Assembly: GCF_003478335.1 (NCBI RefSeq)
Contig: NZ_QUFB01000017.1
Location: 1 to 53,124, forward strand
Reading direction: 5' to 3'
DNA length: 53,124 bases
DNA from: Clostridium sp. AM49-4BH
Lineage (GTDB): Bacteria > Bacillota > Clostridia > Lachnospirales > Lachnospiraceae
Both the position numbers and the translations under genes were made by a program. The notes below the pieces were generated by a model. That model did no database searches and had not been told where the DNA came from. It saw nothing but the letters and a program-made list of their open reading frames with translations. Positions 44,986 through 52,806 of this stretch are shown piece after piece. Within the stretch, counting starts at the first letter, position 1. Each line of letters starts with the position of its first letter.

Positions 44986-45480
44986 TGAATTACAATAGTA
45001 TTGAATTGAATATTGTAAAAAGTGGATGAAATCTTTTCTTTTTTTGTGCGTGTCAAACAGACGATTTTAACAAAGTTATTTTGCACAAAAAAACAAATTA
45101 TTAATAAAAAAAAATCGGCAGAATTAACTTCGATAAAATTCTGGAAAAAATTTAAGAAATTATAGCACCTGTTTTGTTGTATGATTTATACAAAATCAGC
45201 CGATTAAAACATTATTTGTTGGATAAAATGTATGGATACCAACATGAATTTTAAAAAATGGAAAAAAACGGAAAAACAACATGACAGATTTTATAGTTGA
45301 CAACACAAAAGTCATGTATTAAAATAACAGTCGGCTGATTGAAATGTGAACAAAATGTGTTTTGTATGTCGAAAAAATACATAATATGTCATTTCGAAAC
45401 AGAATGACAAAAGGTTTTGCATAATGACGAAAGCAAGCACATGTTGTGACGCAGGCAGACTGCCGGAGGGAGATGACGAC
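44986..45480. other. AT-rich regulatory region upstream of the second polysaccharide operon
   Basis: About 495 bp without a convincing gene, very A/T-rich. It holds the promoter at 45297-45325; a near-palindromic element AATCAGCCGATT (45194-45205) whose inverse, AGTCGGCTGATT, recurs at 45329-45340 right at the expected transcription start; a weaker relative at 45113-45125; and an inverted repeat TGTCATT (45387-45393)/AATGACA (45403-45409) in the leader. I looked for tmRNA here because smpB precedes it and did not find it. Confidence 0.6.
45297..45325 (+). promoter_or_regulatory. Strong sigma-A promoter of the polysaccharide operon
   Basis: Consensus TTGACA (45297-45302), 17-bp spacer, TAAAAT (45320-45325). 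The start point near 45332 falls within the second AATCAGCCGA-type element. Confidence 0.8.
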
Positions 45481-46185
45481 TTGATAGATTTTCACACACA
45501 CATCTTGCCACGTATTGACGATGGGAGCGGCAGCTCACAGGAATCTTTAGAACTTTTGGCTCTTGAGAAAGAGCAGGGAGTTGATCGGATCGTTTTTACA
45601 CCACATTTTTATGCGGGGAAGGATTCGGTAGAAAATTTTCTGGATCGACGTGAGAAATCATATCAACGCTTGCTGTTCCGAATGGAAGAGAAGGGCATCG
45701 AGCCTCCAGTATTTTACAAGGGTGCTGAGGTGTATTATTTCGCAGGCATGGGCAAAGCAGAGATGGTTCCGGAGCTTTGTATCGAAGGAACGAATATTCT
45801 CTTATTAGAAATGCCGTTTGCACAGTGGGATAAAGGAGTGGTTGAGGACGTAAAGTTTCTTGTACAGAAGCGAAAGCTTACCTTGATCATTGCACACATT
45901 GAGCGTTATTATCCATTTCAAAAAGACAAAAAATATTGGGAAGCCGTATTTGATCTTCCGGTGTATACGCAGATCAATACAGAGAGTTTCCTGTCATGGC
46001 GAACCAGACACAGGGCGCTTGGGTTTTTGAAATCCGGTGACCATGAGGTAATACTTGGATCGGATTGCCATAACATGAAAACGAGGCTGCCTAATCTGCA
46101 GGAGGGCAGAAATGTCATAGCCTGCAAGCTTGGTGCACAGTATTTGCAAGAAATTGATGCACTGGGAGAAAGGATCTTACCATAA
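45481..46185 (+). CDS. CpsB/YwqE-type protein-tyrosine phosphatase (PHP family)
   Basis: Manganese-dependent phosphatase that removes phosphates from the tyrosine kinase controlling capsule assembly. 234 residues: IDFHTHILPRIDDGS with metal-binding histidines, FTPHFY, the GAEVYYF segment, IAHIERYYPF and GSDCHNM, all PHP metal ligands. I chose TTG 45481 because the family normally begins MIDFHTHILP and GGAGGGAG lies 8 bp ahead; an in-frame ATG at 45424 would add 19 residues of no family likeness. The kinase partner is at 48276. The stop overlaps the next start (TAATG). Confidence 0.88.
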   Translation: MIDFHTHILPRIDDGSGSSQESLELLALEKEQGVDRIVFTPHFYAGKDSVENFLDRREKSYQRLLFRMEEKGIEPPVFYKGAEVYYFAGMGKAEMVPELCIEGTNILLLEMPFAQWDKGVVEDVKFLVQKRKLTLIIAHIERYYPFQKDKKYWEAVFDLPVYTQINTESFLSWRTRHRALGFLKSGDHEVILGSDCHNMKTRLPNLQEGRNVIACKLGAQYLQEIDALGERILP

Positions 46186-47255
46186 TGGAAGATAAGCGTG
46201 TAGGGAAGAGTAATCGATCGAAGGCGATATGTATTACGGTTATTGTACTGTTATGTATCGGTCTGACGGGTTTATTCTTAATGGAATATCGTTCCGGCAA
46301 TACGAACCGGAAACAAAAAGGCTCGAAGAACCACACAGCAGAGCAAACGGAGCAGCCGATTGATTGGGATTCCCTTCAGAAAGTCAAACTTAACCATCAT
46401 AAATACGGATTATTACATAAAGTAACTTCATGGTTGATCATCGGAACAGATGTCAGTGGCAATCAAGATGGCGTCGGCGAGGATTATCAGGGTGCCATGG
46501 CAGATTTCATGTTATTGGTCGTATTTGATGAGGAGAATCATTCCTATGGAATGTTGCAGCTTAACCGTGATACCATGACGGAAATTCATCTATTGGACAA
46601 CAAAGGTGAAGGCGAGGCAACAGCAGATATTCAGTTGTGTACAGCACACTGGTATGGAGGTAATAGACAGCAGGGGTGTGAAAACACGATCACCGCAGTG
46701 TCTCATTTGCTTGGTGGCGTACCGATTGATGGTTATTATGAACTTCCAATGAAAGCGATACCGGTCCTTAATAAACAGGTTGGTGGTGTTACCGTAACGT
46801 TGGAAGACGACTTCTCAAGCGTGGATGCGGCAATGGTGAAGGGCAAGACAATCACATTATCAGATTCACAAGCGTTTCACTATATTCACGACCGTTATGG
46901 AGTTGGAGACGAAGAAAACACATCACGAATGAGAAGACAAAGACAGTATATGAGTGCATTTGCGGACAAGGCAAAGCAGAAGATTGCTGAAGATAATCAG
47001 TTCGCAGCAACATTACTCAATGCATTAGACTCATATGCAATATCTGAAATTAATCAAAATGATTTGATGCATTATTTAGACACAATTAATGAGTACCAAT
47101 CCCAGGGAATGCTTACGATAGATGGCAAATTAAAGCTGGGCAAGGCGTTAGGAGATGGCTTAGAACACAGAGAATTTTATGCGGATGCAGCATCAATTGA
47201 GCAAATAGTCAAAAAATTATATCCGCTGATGGAACAGCCTAAGACAAATAAATAG
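46185..47255 (+). CDS. LytR-CpsA-Psr (LCP) family protein
   Basis: Membrane-anchored enzyme that attaches teichoic acids or capsule polymers from the lipid carrier to peptidoglycan. 356 residues with one N-terminal membrane helix (about 14-34) and an extracytoplasmic LCP domain: LIIGTDVSG, MADFMLLVVFDE, LQLNRDTMTEI with the arginine that binds the lipid pyrophosphate, VDGYYELP-like IDGYYELPM, and HYIHDRYGVGDEENTSRMRRQRQ with the second conserved arginines. Immediately downstream of the phosphatase with a 1-bp overlap. Confidence 0.9.
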   Translation: MEDKRVGKSNRSKAICITVIVLLCIGLTGLFLMEYRSGNTNRKQKGSKNHTAEQTEQPIDWDSLQKVKLNHHKYGLLHKVTSWLIIGTDVSGNQDGVGEDYQGAMADFMLLVVFDEENHSYGMLQLNRDTMTEIHLLDNKGEGEATADIQLCTAHWYGGNRQQGCENTITAVSHLLGGVPIDGYYELPMKAIPVLNKQVGGVTVTLEDDFSSVDAAMVKGKTITLSDSQAFHYIHDRYGVGDEENTSRMRRQRQYMSAFADKAKQKIAEDNQFAATLLNALDSYAISEINQNDLMHYLDTINEYQSQGMLTIDGKLKLGKALGDGLEHREFYADAASIEQIVKKLYPLMEQPKTNK

Positions 47256-47360
47256 CATTCTAATCTGCCATACAGAGTTCAAGAAATAGTGCTGAGGTAA
47301 TAATGGCATATTATGGGAGATCAGAGATATACACAGAGCATGTTGATAAGGGGAGCTTAA

Positions 47361-48194
47361 ATGAGTAAGTTAAGGGACAAGATTCAAATCCAGGACCAAG
47401 ACAGCGAAGAAGTGGAAATTGACTTATTGGAGTTATTTCAATATTTTCGCTCACAAATTTTAATATTGATCATTGCATTGTTAGTCGGTGGTGTTGCTGC
47501 AGGAGTAATCACGCACTTCCTGATCACACCAAAGTATCAGGCAACATCAAAGTTATATGTAGTATCAGCATCCAATAACAAGATCGTTGATTTGAATGAC
47601 TTGAACATCGGTACCTCTCTTTCGGAGGATTATACTGAGTTGATCAAGATCCGTCCAATCTTAGAGGATGTTATTAAGGAGTGCAACCTTGACTACGAAT
47701 ATGAGGAGCTGCTTGAAATGCTGACGATCGCACCGGTGGGTGAGACTCGTATTTTGGCGATCACGGTAGAGAGCACCTCAGCAAAAGAGGCAATGACGAT
47801 CGCAAACAGCGTAGCAGCGACAGCGGTAACGTATCTGCCGAAGCTGATGGAGACAACGGCTCCGAACATTGCTGAAAAGGCAGTGCTTCCGGAAGGACCA
47901 TGTTCGCCGAATCTGGTTAAGAATATCGCAATCGGTGCTATTGGAATGTTAGTGCTTGTGATGGCAGTGCTTACTGTATTATTCCTGATGGACGATACGA
48001 TGCGATCTGCAGAAGAGGTTGAGAAAGCCTTTGGTGTAATGCCGCTTACCGTTATCCCTGAGGGTGATATTGCAGAAATTTCCGATAAAAGAGAGGAAGA
48101 GATCGCTAAGGAGAAGAAGAAAGCTCACAAAGAGCGCAAGAAAGCCAGAAAGCAAAAGAAAAAAGACGATCAGAAGCAAGAACAAAACAAATAA
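47361..48194 (+). CDS. Wzz/CpsC-type chain-length determinant, kinase adaptor
   Basis: 277 residues with two membrane helices: about 30-55 (ILILIIALLVGGVAAGVITH) and 190-212, bracketing an extracytoplasmic Wzz domain that includes YQATSKLYVVSAS. The C-terminal cytoplasmic 60 residues are almost all Lys/Glu/Arg/Gln. In Firmicutes such proteins activate the separate cytoplasmic tyrosine kinase through their C-terminus and set polymer length. The kinase gene follows 81 bp downstream. AAGGGGAG precedes the ATG. Confidence 0.9.
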   Translation: MSKLRDKIQIQDQDSEEVEIDLLELFQYFRSQILILIIALLVGGVAAGVITHFLITPKYQATSKLYVVSASNNKIVDLNDLNIGTSLSEDYTELIKIRPILEDVIKECNLDYEYEELLEMLTIAPVGETRILAITVESTSAKEAMTIANSVAATAVTYLPKLMETTAPNIAEKAVLPEGPCSPNLVKNIAIGAIGMLVLVMAVLTVLFLMDDTMRSAEEVEKAFGVMPLTVIPEGDIAEISDKREEEIAKEKKKAHKERKKARKQKKKDDQKQEQNK

Positions 48195-48275
48195 TGCAGA
48201 AAGCACAGCGCTTATGCAGTCAATAAAAACGAAACAAACCGTTAGATAGCACGAAAACACAAAGGAGAGTGCGAG

Positions 48276-49031
48276 ATGAATGAAGTAACCATAGGAAATA
48301 TGCCGACGCTGCCATATGCAGTAGAGGAAGCGGTCAACAGACTGCGTATCAACATCAGTTTCCTGGGAAGCGATATTAAAAAGATTATGGTAATTAGTAC
48401 TATGCCAGACGAGGGAAAATCGTTTGTAACGATGCAGCTTTGGCGTCAGATGGCAGAATCCGGAACACCGTCGATCCTGTTAGATGCCGACCTTCGTAAG
48501 TCCGTCATGACAGACAAATATGACATTACAATGAATGATGGCAGTGAAGTCTGGGGTACTTCTTATATATTGGCACATGACATCCCAATTCAGGATGCTG
48601 TGTTACATACACAGATATCCGGTGGAGATATTCTGCCGAATGTCAAAAACGTTGTCAATCCATCCATGTTGATGGAGAGCAAACAGTTTGAAAATATGTT
48701 GAATACTATGGCTGATATGTACCGCTACGTATTCATCGATGCACCTCCACTCAACCTCGTATCCGATGGCGAGAAGATCGGTTCCCTCTGTGATGGAGCG
48801 ATTCTCGTAGTACGTGGTGGGTTTACACAGAAGAAAATGGTGCGCAACTCCATTCGACAGCTGGAAAGAGCAGGCTGTCCGGTACTTGGTATCGTACTTA
48901 ACCGTGTCGGTGGTAACCGAGGAAGCTATTACTACAAGAAGTATGGCGGCAAGAAATACGGTTATGGATATGGTTACGGCTATTATGGCAGTAACAGCAA
49001 GGGTAATGAATATTATTACGCCTCCAAGTAA
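48276..49031 (+). CDS. CpsD/CapB-type tyrosine-protein kinase
   Basis: Bacterial tyrosine kinase that autophosphorylates and regulates capsule polymerisation. 251 residues: Walker A MPDEGKSFV near 50 (PDEGKSF rather than the common PGEGKST), Walker A' ILLDADLRKS near 70, Walker B YVFIDAPPL near 150. The C-terminal tail carries 13 tyrosines in the last 37 residues in a GYGYGYGYY-type cluster, the autophosphorylation site. The Wzz-like adaptor upstream and the CpsB-like phosphatase at 45481 complete the circuit. AAAGGAGAG precedes the ATG. Confidence 0.92.
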   Translation: MNEVTIGNMPTLPYAVEEAVNRLRINISFLGSDIKKIMVISTMPDEGKSFVTMQLWRQMAESGTPSILLDADLRKSVMTDKYDITMNDGSEVWGTSYILAHDIPIQDAVLHTQISGGDILPNVKNVVNPSMLMESKQFENMLNTMADMYRYVFIDAPPLNLVSDGEKIGSLCDGAILVVRGGFTQKKMVRNSIRQLERAGCPVLGIVLNRVGGNRGSYYYKKYGGKKYGYGYGYGYYGSNSKGNEYYYASK

Positions 49032-49188
49032 TTATGGGCTGTCAGCATTGGTGTTATTGACACCTCAATGATATGACAGCAGAGAGTGAACCAATCGGTT
49101 CATATGACTATGCTGGGTCTACTGTTCCTATTTTGGGGGAACGGTTTACTCATAGATGATTCCGAATACGAAAGGAGGGAAAATGACA

Positions 49189-49713
49189 ATGAAGGCAATG
49201 AAGAAAGTATTAGTAAGTGCTTTAGCAGCAGCATTAGTAGTTACAGCAGCAGCTCCTGCAGGTGCAGCTACATCTCCAGTAAAGGCTCCAAAGGCTATTA
49301 ATGGAAAGGCTACCGTTAAGGGTGTTACTGTTAAGACTTCCAAGAAGGGTACAGCAACTGTTACAGCTGTTAAGTCTAAAAAGGCTACAGTTAAGGTTGC
49401 AGCAACTATCAAGGTTAAGGGTGTAACATACAAGGTTACTGCTATCGGCGCAAATGCATTCAAGAACTGCAAGAAGGTTAAGAAGATTTCCGTAGGAAAG
49501 AACGTTAAGACCATCGGCAAGAATGCATTCAAGGGCTGCAAGAAGCTCAAGACTATCACTTTAGCTAACAAGAAGGTTACCATCAAGAAGGGTGCTTTTG
49601 CTGGTCTTAACACAAAGAAGATCACTATTAAGGCTCCTAAGATGAGCAAGAAGGCTCTCAAGAAGTTCAAGAAGGCTCTCAAGAAGGCAGGCTTCAAGGG
49701 TAAGGTAAAATAA
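49189..49713 (+). CDS. Secreted lysine-rich protein with leucine-rich-repeat (BspA-like) core
   Basis: 174 residues from ATG 49189 (AAGGAGGG 9 bp ahead; ATG 49183 is too close). A signal peptide MKAMKKVLVSALAAALVVTA ends at an AAPAGA-type site near residue 26. The middle has two LRR_5-type units (AIGANAFKNCKKVKKI and TIGKNAFKGCKKLKTI). I count about 48 lysines, and no aspartate, glutamate, arginine or histidine at all, so the mature protein is very strongly cationic. Lysine is coded mostly by AAG, unlike neighbouring genes, as in very highly expressed proteins. It lies between the kinase and the initiating transferase and is followed by its own terminator. Binding to the anionic polymer made by this operon is a possible role (inference). 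Confidence 0.85.
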   Translation: MKAMKKVLVSALAAALVVTAAAPAGAATSPVKAPKAINGKATVKGVTVKTSKKGTATVTAVKSKKATVKVAATIKVKGVTYKVTAIGANAFKNCKKVKKISVGKNVKTIGKNAFKGCKKLKTITLANKKVTIKKGAFAGLNTKKITIKAPKMSKKALKKFKKALKKAGFKGKVK

Positions 49714-50075
49714 TTTATCGTACCGTCTAAGGTGAGTGTCGGGGCAGGTTGTTTGCAAATCGGAGAAATCTGATTTGTAAGCAATTTGCTTTTTTTCAAA
49801 ATAAGAGGTTATTCATGTTGCAGACCATGATAATGGTTAACTGCACTGGTGACAGGGGCGTATAAGACAATAGATATCTGAACATTAATAAGAACAAAAA
49901 AGTCACATCAGTGGGTATAATGATAGCAGTTTATGATAAATTCAACTGCAAGAGAATGAAATTGAAAATAATTCTGTAGGAAATAACCTATAGTTTATAT
50001 GTAGTATAGATGACAACGAATGGTAAGGCGTGGGGAACATAAGCGTATCGCTACAGATAAAAGGAAGGTGAGAGA
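49714..50075. other. Intergenic region between lysine-rich protein and sugar transferase
   Basis: 362 bp. Contains the terminator at 49755-49796 and, further on, a TATAAT at 49918-49923 without a good -35 box. No ORF or further repeat seen. Confidence 0.5.
49755..49796 (+). terminator. Intrinsic terminator after the lysine-rich protein gene
   Basis: CAAATCGGA (49756-49764), GAAA tetraloop, TCTGATTTG (49769-49777) with one G-U pair, then a T7 run at 49790-49796; an outer GCAAAT/ATTTGC pairing extends the structure. Confidence 0.8.
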
Positions 50076-51527
50076 ATGTACAGACGTAAAGCAAAAGGCT
50101 GGTATAAACATATCGACTTTATAATATTAGACATAATCTGTTTGGAACTCTCATTCTTAATTGCATATGTTATTCGTCATGGTGCGGTGAATCCGTATCA
50201 TTTTCAACTATATCGTAGTGCAGCGATCGTGCTTGGATTTATTGATTTTGTATTGCTCTTTGTATGCAATACATGCAAAAATGTATTAAAGCGCGGAATG
50301 CTTCAGGAACTGTATGCAACCGTCAAACATGATGTGTACGTCATTTTGGCGTTTACTCTATATTTGTTTGCAGTGCAAAACGCACAGCCATTCTCGCGAA
50401 TCGTGCTGTTTCTGTGTGCCGCATTTTACATGCCGATTTCTTATGTGACAAGGCTTATTATGAAAGAAGCGGTCAACAAGATGCATCGCAGTGGTGATAA
50501 ACCGGCATTACTTATCGTATCGACGTCGGATGCCATATACGAGACGTTGAAAACGATGGGGGACACATATTATCAGCTATATACGGTGCGCGGTATCGTT
50601 ATATTAGATAAAGATATGATCGGCAAGCAGATCAAAGGTATTCCGGTCGTAGCGTCAGAAAGCACCGTCATAGAGTATGTCTGCAGGGGTTGGGTGGATG
50701 AATTATTTATGGCGTGTCCTCATAATTATAAAACGCGCAGGGAGTTGGTGGCACAGTTCGTCGATATGGGCATCGTCGTGCACGAAAACTTGTTTGAAAA
50801 CAAGGAACTCATTCTTAATCGTCAGATGGTAGAGCATATGGGCGGTTATACTGTGCTAACGACAACCTTAAACTATGCATCCGGCAGAGATTTGTTCCTC
50901 AAGCGATTGATCGACATTTGCGGAGGAATTGTTGGATGTATCATTACCGGAATCTTATTTGTAATCCTGGCACCGTTAATCTATATTCAGTCGCCGGGAC
51001 CGATCTTCTTCGCACAGGAGAGAGTCGGTAAGAACGGTAAGCGATTCAAGATCTATAAGTTCCGCAGTATGTACCTCGATGCAGAGGAGCGCAAGCAGGA
51101 GCTTATGGAGCAAAACCGTGTAGAAGACGGCATGATGTTTAAGCTGGAGTTCGACCCTCGTATTATCGGCTGCAAAAAGCGTGCTGATGGCACGATCAAG
51201 AAAGGGGTCGGTAACTATATCAGAGACTGGAGTCTCGATGAATTTCCACAGTTCTTCAACGTACTTAAAGGTGATATGAGCATCGTTGGAACACGTCCAC
51301 CAACAATGGACGAATGGGGAAAATACGAAATCCATCACCGTGCAAGACTTGCAACCAAACCGGGAATCACCGGAATGTGGCAGGTCAGTGGACGAAGTGA
51401 TATCACCGACTTCGAAGAAGTCGTGGCACTCGATACGAAGTACATCAATGACTGGAGCATTGGACTTGATATTAAGATCCTGTTCAAGACGGTGTTGGTC
51501 GTGCTGCATCGTGAAGGTGCAATGTAG
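50076..51527 (+). CDS. Undecaprenyl-phosphate sugar phosphotransferase (WbaP/WcaJ type)
   Basis: Initiating transferase of the second polysaccharide. 483 residues: N-terminal four-helix membrane part (about 15-130), a central CoA-binding-like Rossmann domain (ALLIVSTSDAIYETLKTM), a membrane re-entrant helix near 285-310, and the catalytic domain with SPGPIFFAQERVGKNGKRF, YKFRSMYLDAE, DWSLDEFPQFFNVLKGDMSIVGTRPP and KPGITGMWQVSGRSD. Different enough from the 9418-10815 enzyme to suggest a different sugar. GGAAGGTGAG precedes the ATG. The product is most likely the first lipid-linked intermediate for the genes that continue beyond the window. Confidence 0.93.
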   Translation: MYRRKAKGWYKHIDFIILDIICLELSFLIAYVIRHGAVNPYHFQLYRSAAIVLGFIDFVLLFVCNTCKNVLKRGMLQELYATVKHDVYVILAFTLYLFAVQNAQPFSRIVLFLCAAFYMPISYVTRLIMKEAVNKMHRSGDKPALLIVSTSDAIYETLKTMGDTYYQLYTVRGIVILDKDMIGKQIKGIPVVASESTVIEYVCRGWVDELFMACPHNYKTRRELVAQFVDMGIVVHENLFENKELILNRQMVEHMGGYTVLTTTLNYASGRDLFLKRLIDICGGIVGCIITGILFVILAPLIYIQSPGPIFFAQERVGKNGKRFKIYKFRSMYLDAEERKQELMEQNRVEDGMMFKLEFDPRIIGCKKRADGTIKKGVGNYIRDWSLDEFPQFFNVLKGDMSIVGTRPPTMDEWGKYEIHHRARLATKPGITGMWQVSGRSDITDFEEVVALDTKYINDWSIGLDIKILFKTVLVVLHREGAM

Positions 51528-51636
51528 GTGAGAGTGGTTAGGTGATCACATCTTGAGAGTGTGAAGCTATGTAAGAGTGGTTATGGTGCGGCTTGTGAAA
51601 GCGGCCGCTTCATGATATAAATATTATACGTTGTGT

Positions 51637-51673
51637 TTTGAGAAGTGTGCCTTTCCCGAGGTACACTCTCAAA
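51637..51673 (+). ncRNA. Strong RNA hairpin downstream of the sugar transferase
   Basis: TTTGAGA (51637-51643) and GTGTGCC (51645-51651) pair with GGTACAC (51660-51666) and TCTCAAA (51667-51673): 14 pairs including one G-U, one bulged A, loop TTTCCCGA. No T-run follows, so it is not a simple terminator. It could be an mRNA 3' end or a protein-binding element. Confidence 0.55.
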
Positions 51674-51915
51674 GTATCTAAGCGCAATTGCCTGTAGAGA
51701 CGCGTCCATGCAAGCAGCGTATACGTAAGTTACAAAAATCTGATTGAGTAATCGTCGCATTGTCGCGTTATGAGAGTAGGATGGTTATATTTGCTGATGA
51801 TTTTCTATTCATTGCTTATTTTTTTGGAGCATTTGATAGGAAGTGGCGGAGCATACCCTTTTTTCGGTACATAATACCGGAATTGTACCAATTCTTCAAT
51901 ATGTGAAATGCGACA

Positions 51916-51946
51916 GCACAGATCAGAACATGATTTGTGCTTTTTT
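51916..51946 (+). terminator. Intrinsic terminator (attenuator candidate) before the LoaP-like gene
   Basis: GCACAGATCA (51916-51925), loop GAACA, TGATTTGTGC (51931-51940) with one G-U pair, T6 at 51941-51946. It ends 26 bp before the start codon, so any upstream transcript must pass it to express the gene. Confidence 0.88.
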
Positions 51947-51972
51947 CGTATATAAATGAATGGAGGATTCGT

Positions 51973-52749
51973 ATGTGGTATGTAATGCAGGTGCAGACAG
52001 GTAATGAAGAAATGATCATAAAGTTGTGCGAGCAGGTGATCAATACCAAGAAGTATGAACGGATCTTCCTGCCGAAATGCGTAACACTTAAGAAACGTCG
52101 TGGCGAGTGGAAAGAACTGATCCAGACGCTCTTTCCCGGCTATATCTTTATTGATACCGACGAGAATCGCATTACAGACATTATCCGTGCCTGCTATGCG
52201 ATTCCGGAAGTGACGAAAGTGCTTCGCAGCGCCGAGAACTTTACGCCGATCCATGAGTTAGAACAGACATATCTGCGGGGAATGATGGATGACGAAGACA
52301 TCGTACGACCATCGGTCGGCTACCAGGTTGGCGAGCACGTTGAAATCCTAAGCGGTCCACTTCGCTATGGACATGCTAAGATCTGCTACGTCGATCGCCA
52401 TAAGCGTGTTGCAGAGATCGAAGTCGAACTCTTTGGCAGATACACAAAAGCAAAAGTCGCACTCGAAGTCATTGGCAAAACAACCGAAGAAAACTTACGT
52501 GAAGAAAAACTAAAGCAAGAACAACAACGTGATATTACAAAGCAACAAGAGCAACAACAATTTCAAAAGACCATGGAAAGCTGGAAAGCAGGAGATACCG
52601 TTCAAATTACAAGCGGTACGTTTGAAGGTATGGAAGGCACATTCGTCAGCGTGGATGCCAAACGACAGGAGGTAAAAGCGAAGATCCAGTTGTTTGAACG
52701 GGAGACGGAAGTAGTGCTGGGGGTTGAGGAAGTTGTGGTTGTGGGGTGA
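51973..52749 (+). CDS. loaP: NusG-family antiterminator, LoaP-like, with two KOW-type domains
   Basis: Specialised NusG paralog that binds RNA polymerase and promotes elongation through terminators of long biosynthetic operons. 258 residues from ATG 51973 (GGAGG ahead). NGN domain about 1-110 (MWYVMQVQTGNEEMI, LFPGYIFI), a first KOW-like domain from 117 (YQVGEHVEILSGPL), a Gln/Glu/Lys linker about 170-203, and a second from 204 (WKAGDTVQITSGTFEGMEG). LoaP proteins normally have one KOW domain and about 170 residues. It is not the housekeeping nusG, as no secE or ribosomal genes are near, and it heads a set of glycosyltransferase genes. Confidence 0.85.
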   Translation: MWYVMQVQTGNEEMIIKLCEQVINTKKYERIFLPKCVTLKKRRGEWKELIQTLFPGYIFIDTDENRITDIIRACYAIPEVTKVLRSAENFTPIHELEQTYLRGMMDDEDIVRPSVGYQVGEHVEILSGPLRYGHAKICYVDRHKRVAEIEVELFGRYTKAKVALEVIGKTTEENLREEKLKQEQQRDITKQQEQQQFQKTMESWKAGDTVQITSGTFEGMEGTFVSVDAKRQEVKAKIQLFERETEVVLGVEEVVVVG

Positions 52750-52806
52750 GATAGACTAAAATAGGATGTTTAATTGATCACATTATTGTAATAGAGGTGA
52801 ATAATG

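Larger units (their letters stand above)
51528..51972. other. Leader region ahead of the LoaP-like gene
   Basis: 445 bp without a gene. It contains a long hairpin at 51637-51673, a GGTACA (51866-51871)/TGTACC (51884-51889) inverted repeat, and an intrinsic terminator at 51916-51946. No sigma-A promoter of good quality was found, so transcription may come from the sugar transferase gene. Confidence 0.6.

Noticed and set aside
44986..45420. tmRNA gene expected after smpB
   Set aside because: No tRNA-Ala-like ends, no TTCGACAGG-type start and no plausible tag ORF; the region is A/T-rich and promoter-like.
49086..49301. Small ORFs overlapping the 5' end of the lysine-rich protein gene (49086-49301, and 49146-49799 on the minus strand)
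   Set aside because: Shadow frames of the biased AAG/GCT codons; low complexity and no start signal.
51600..51608. GCGGCCGC palindrome as a regulatory site
   Set aside because: A single 8-bp palindrome with no relation to a promoter; likely chance.
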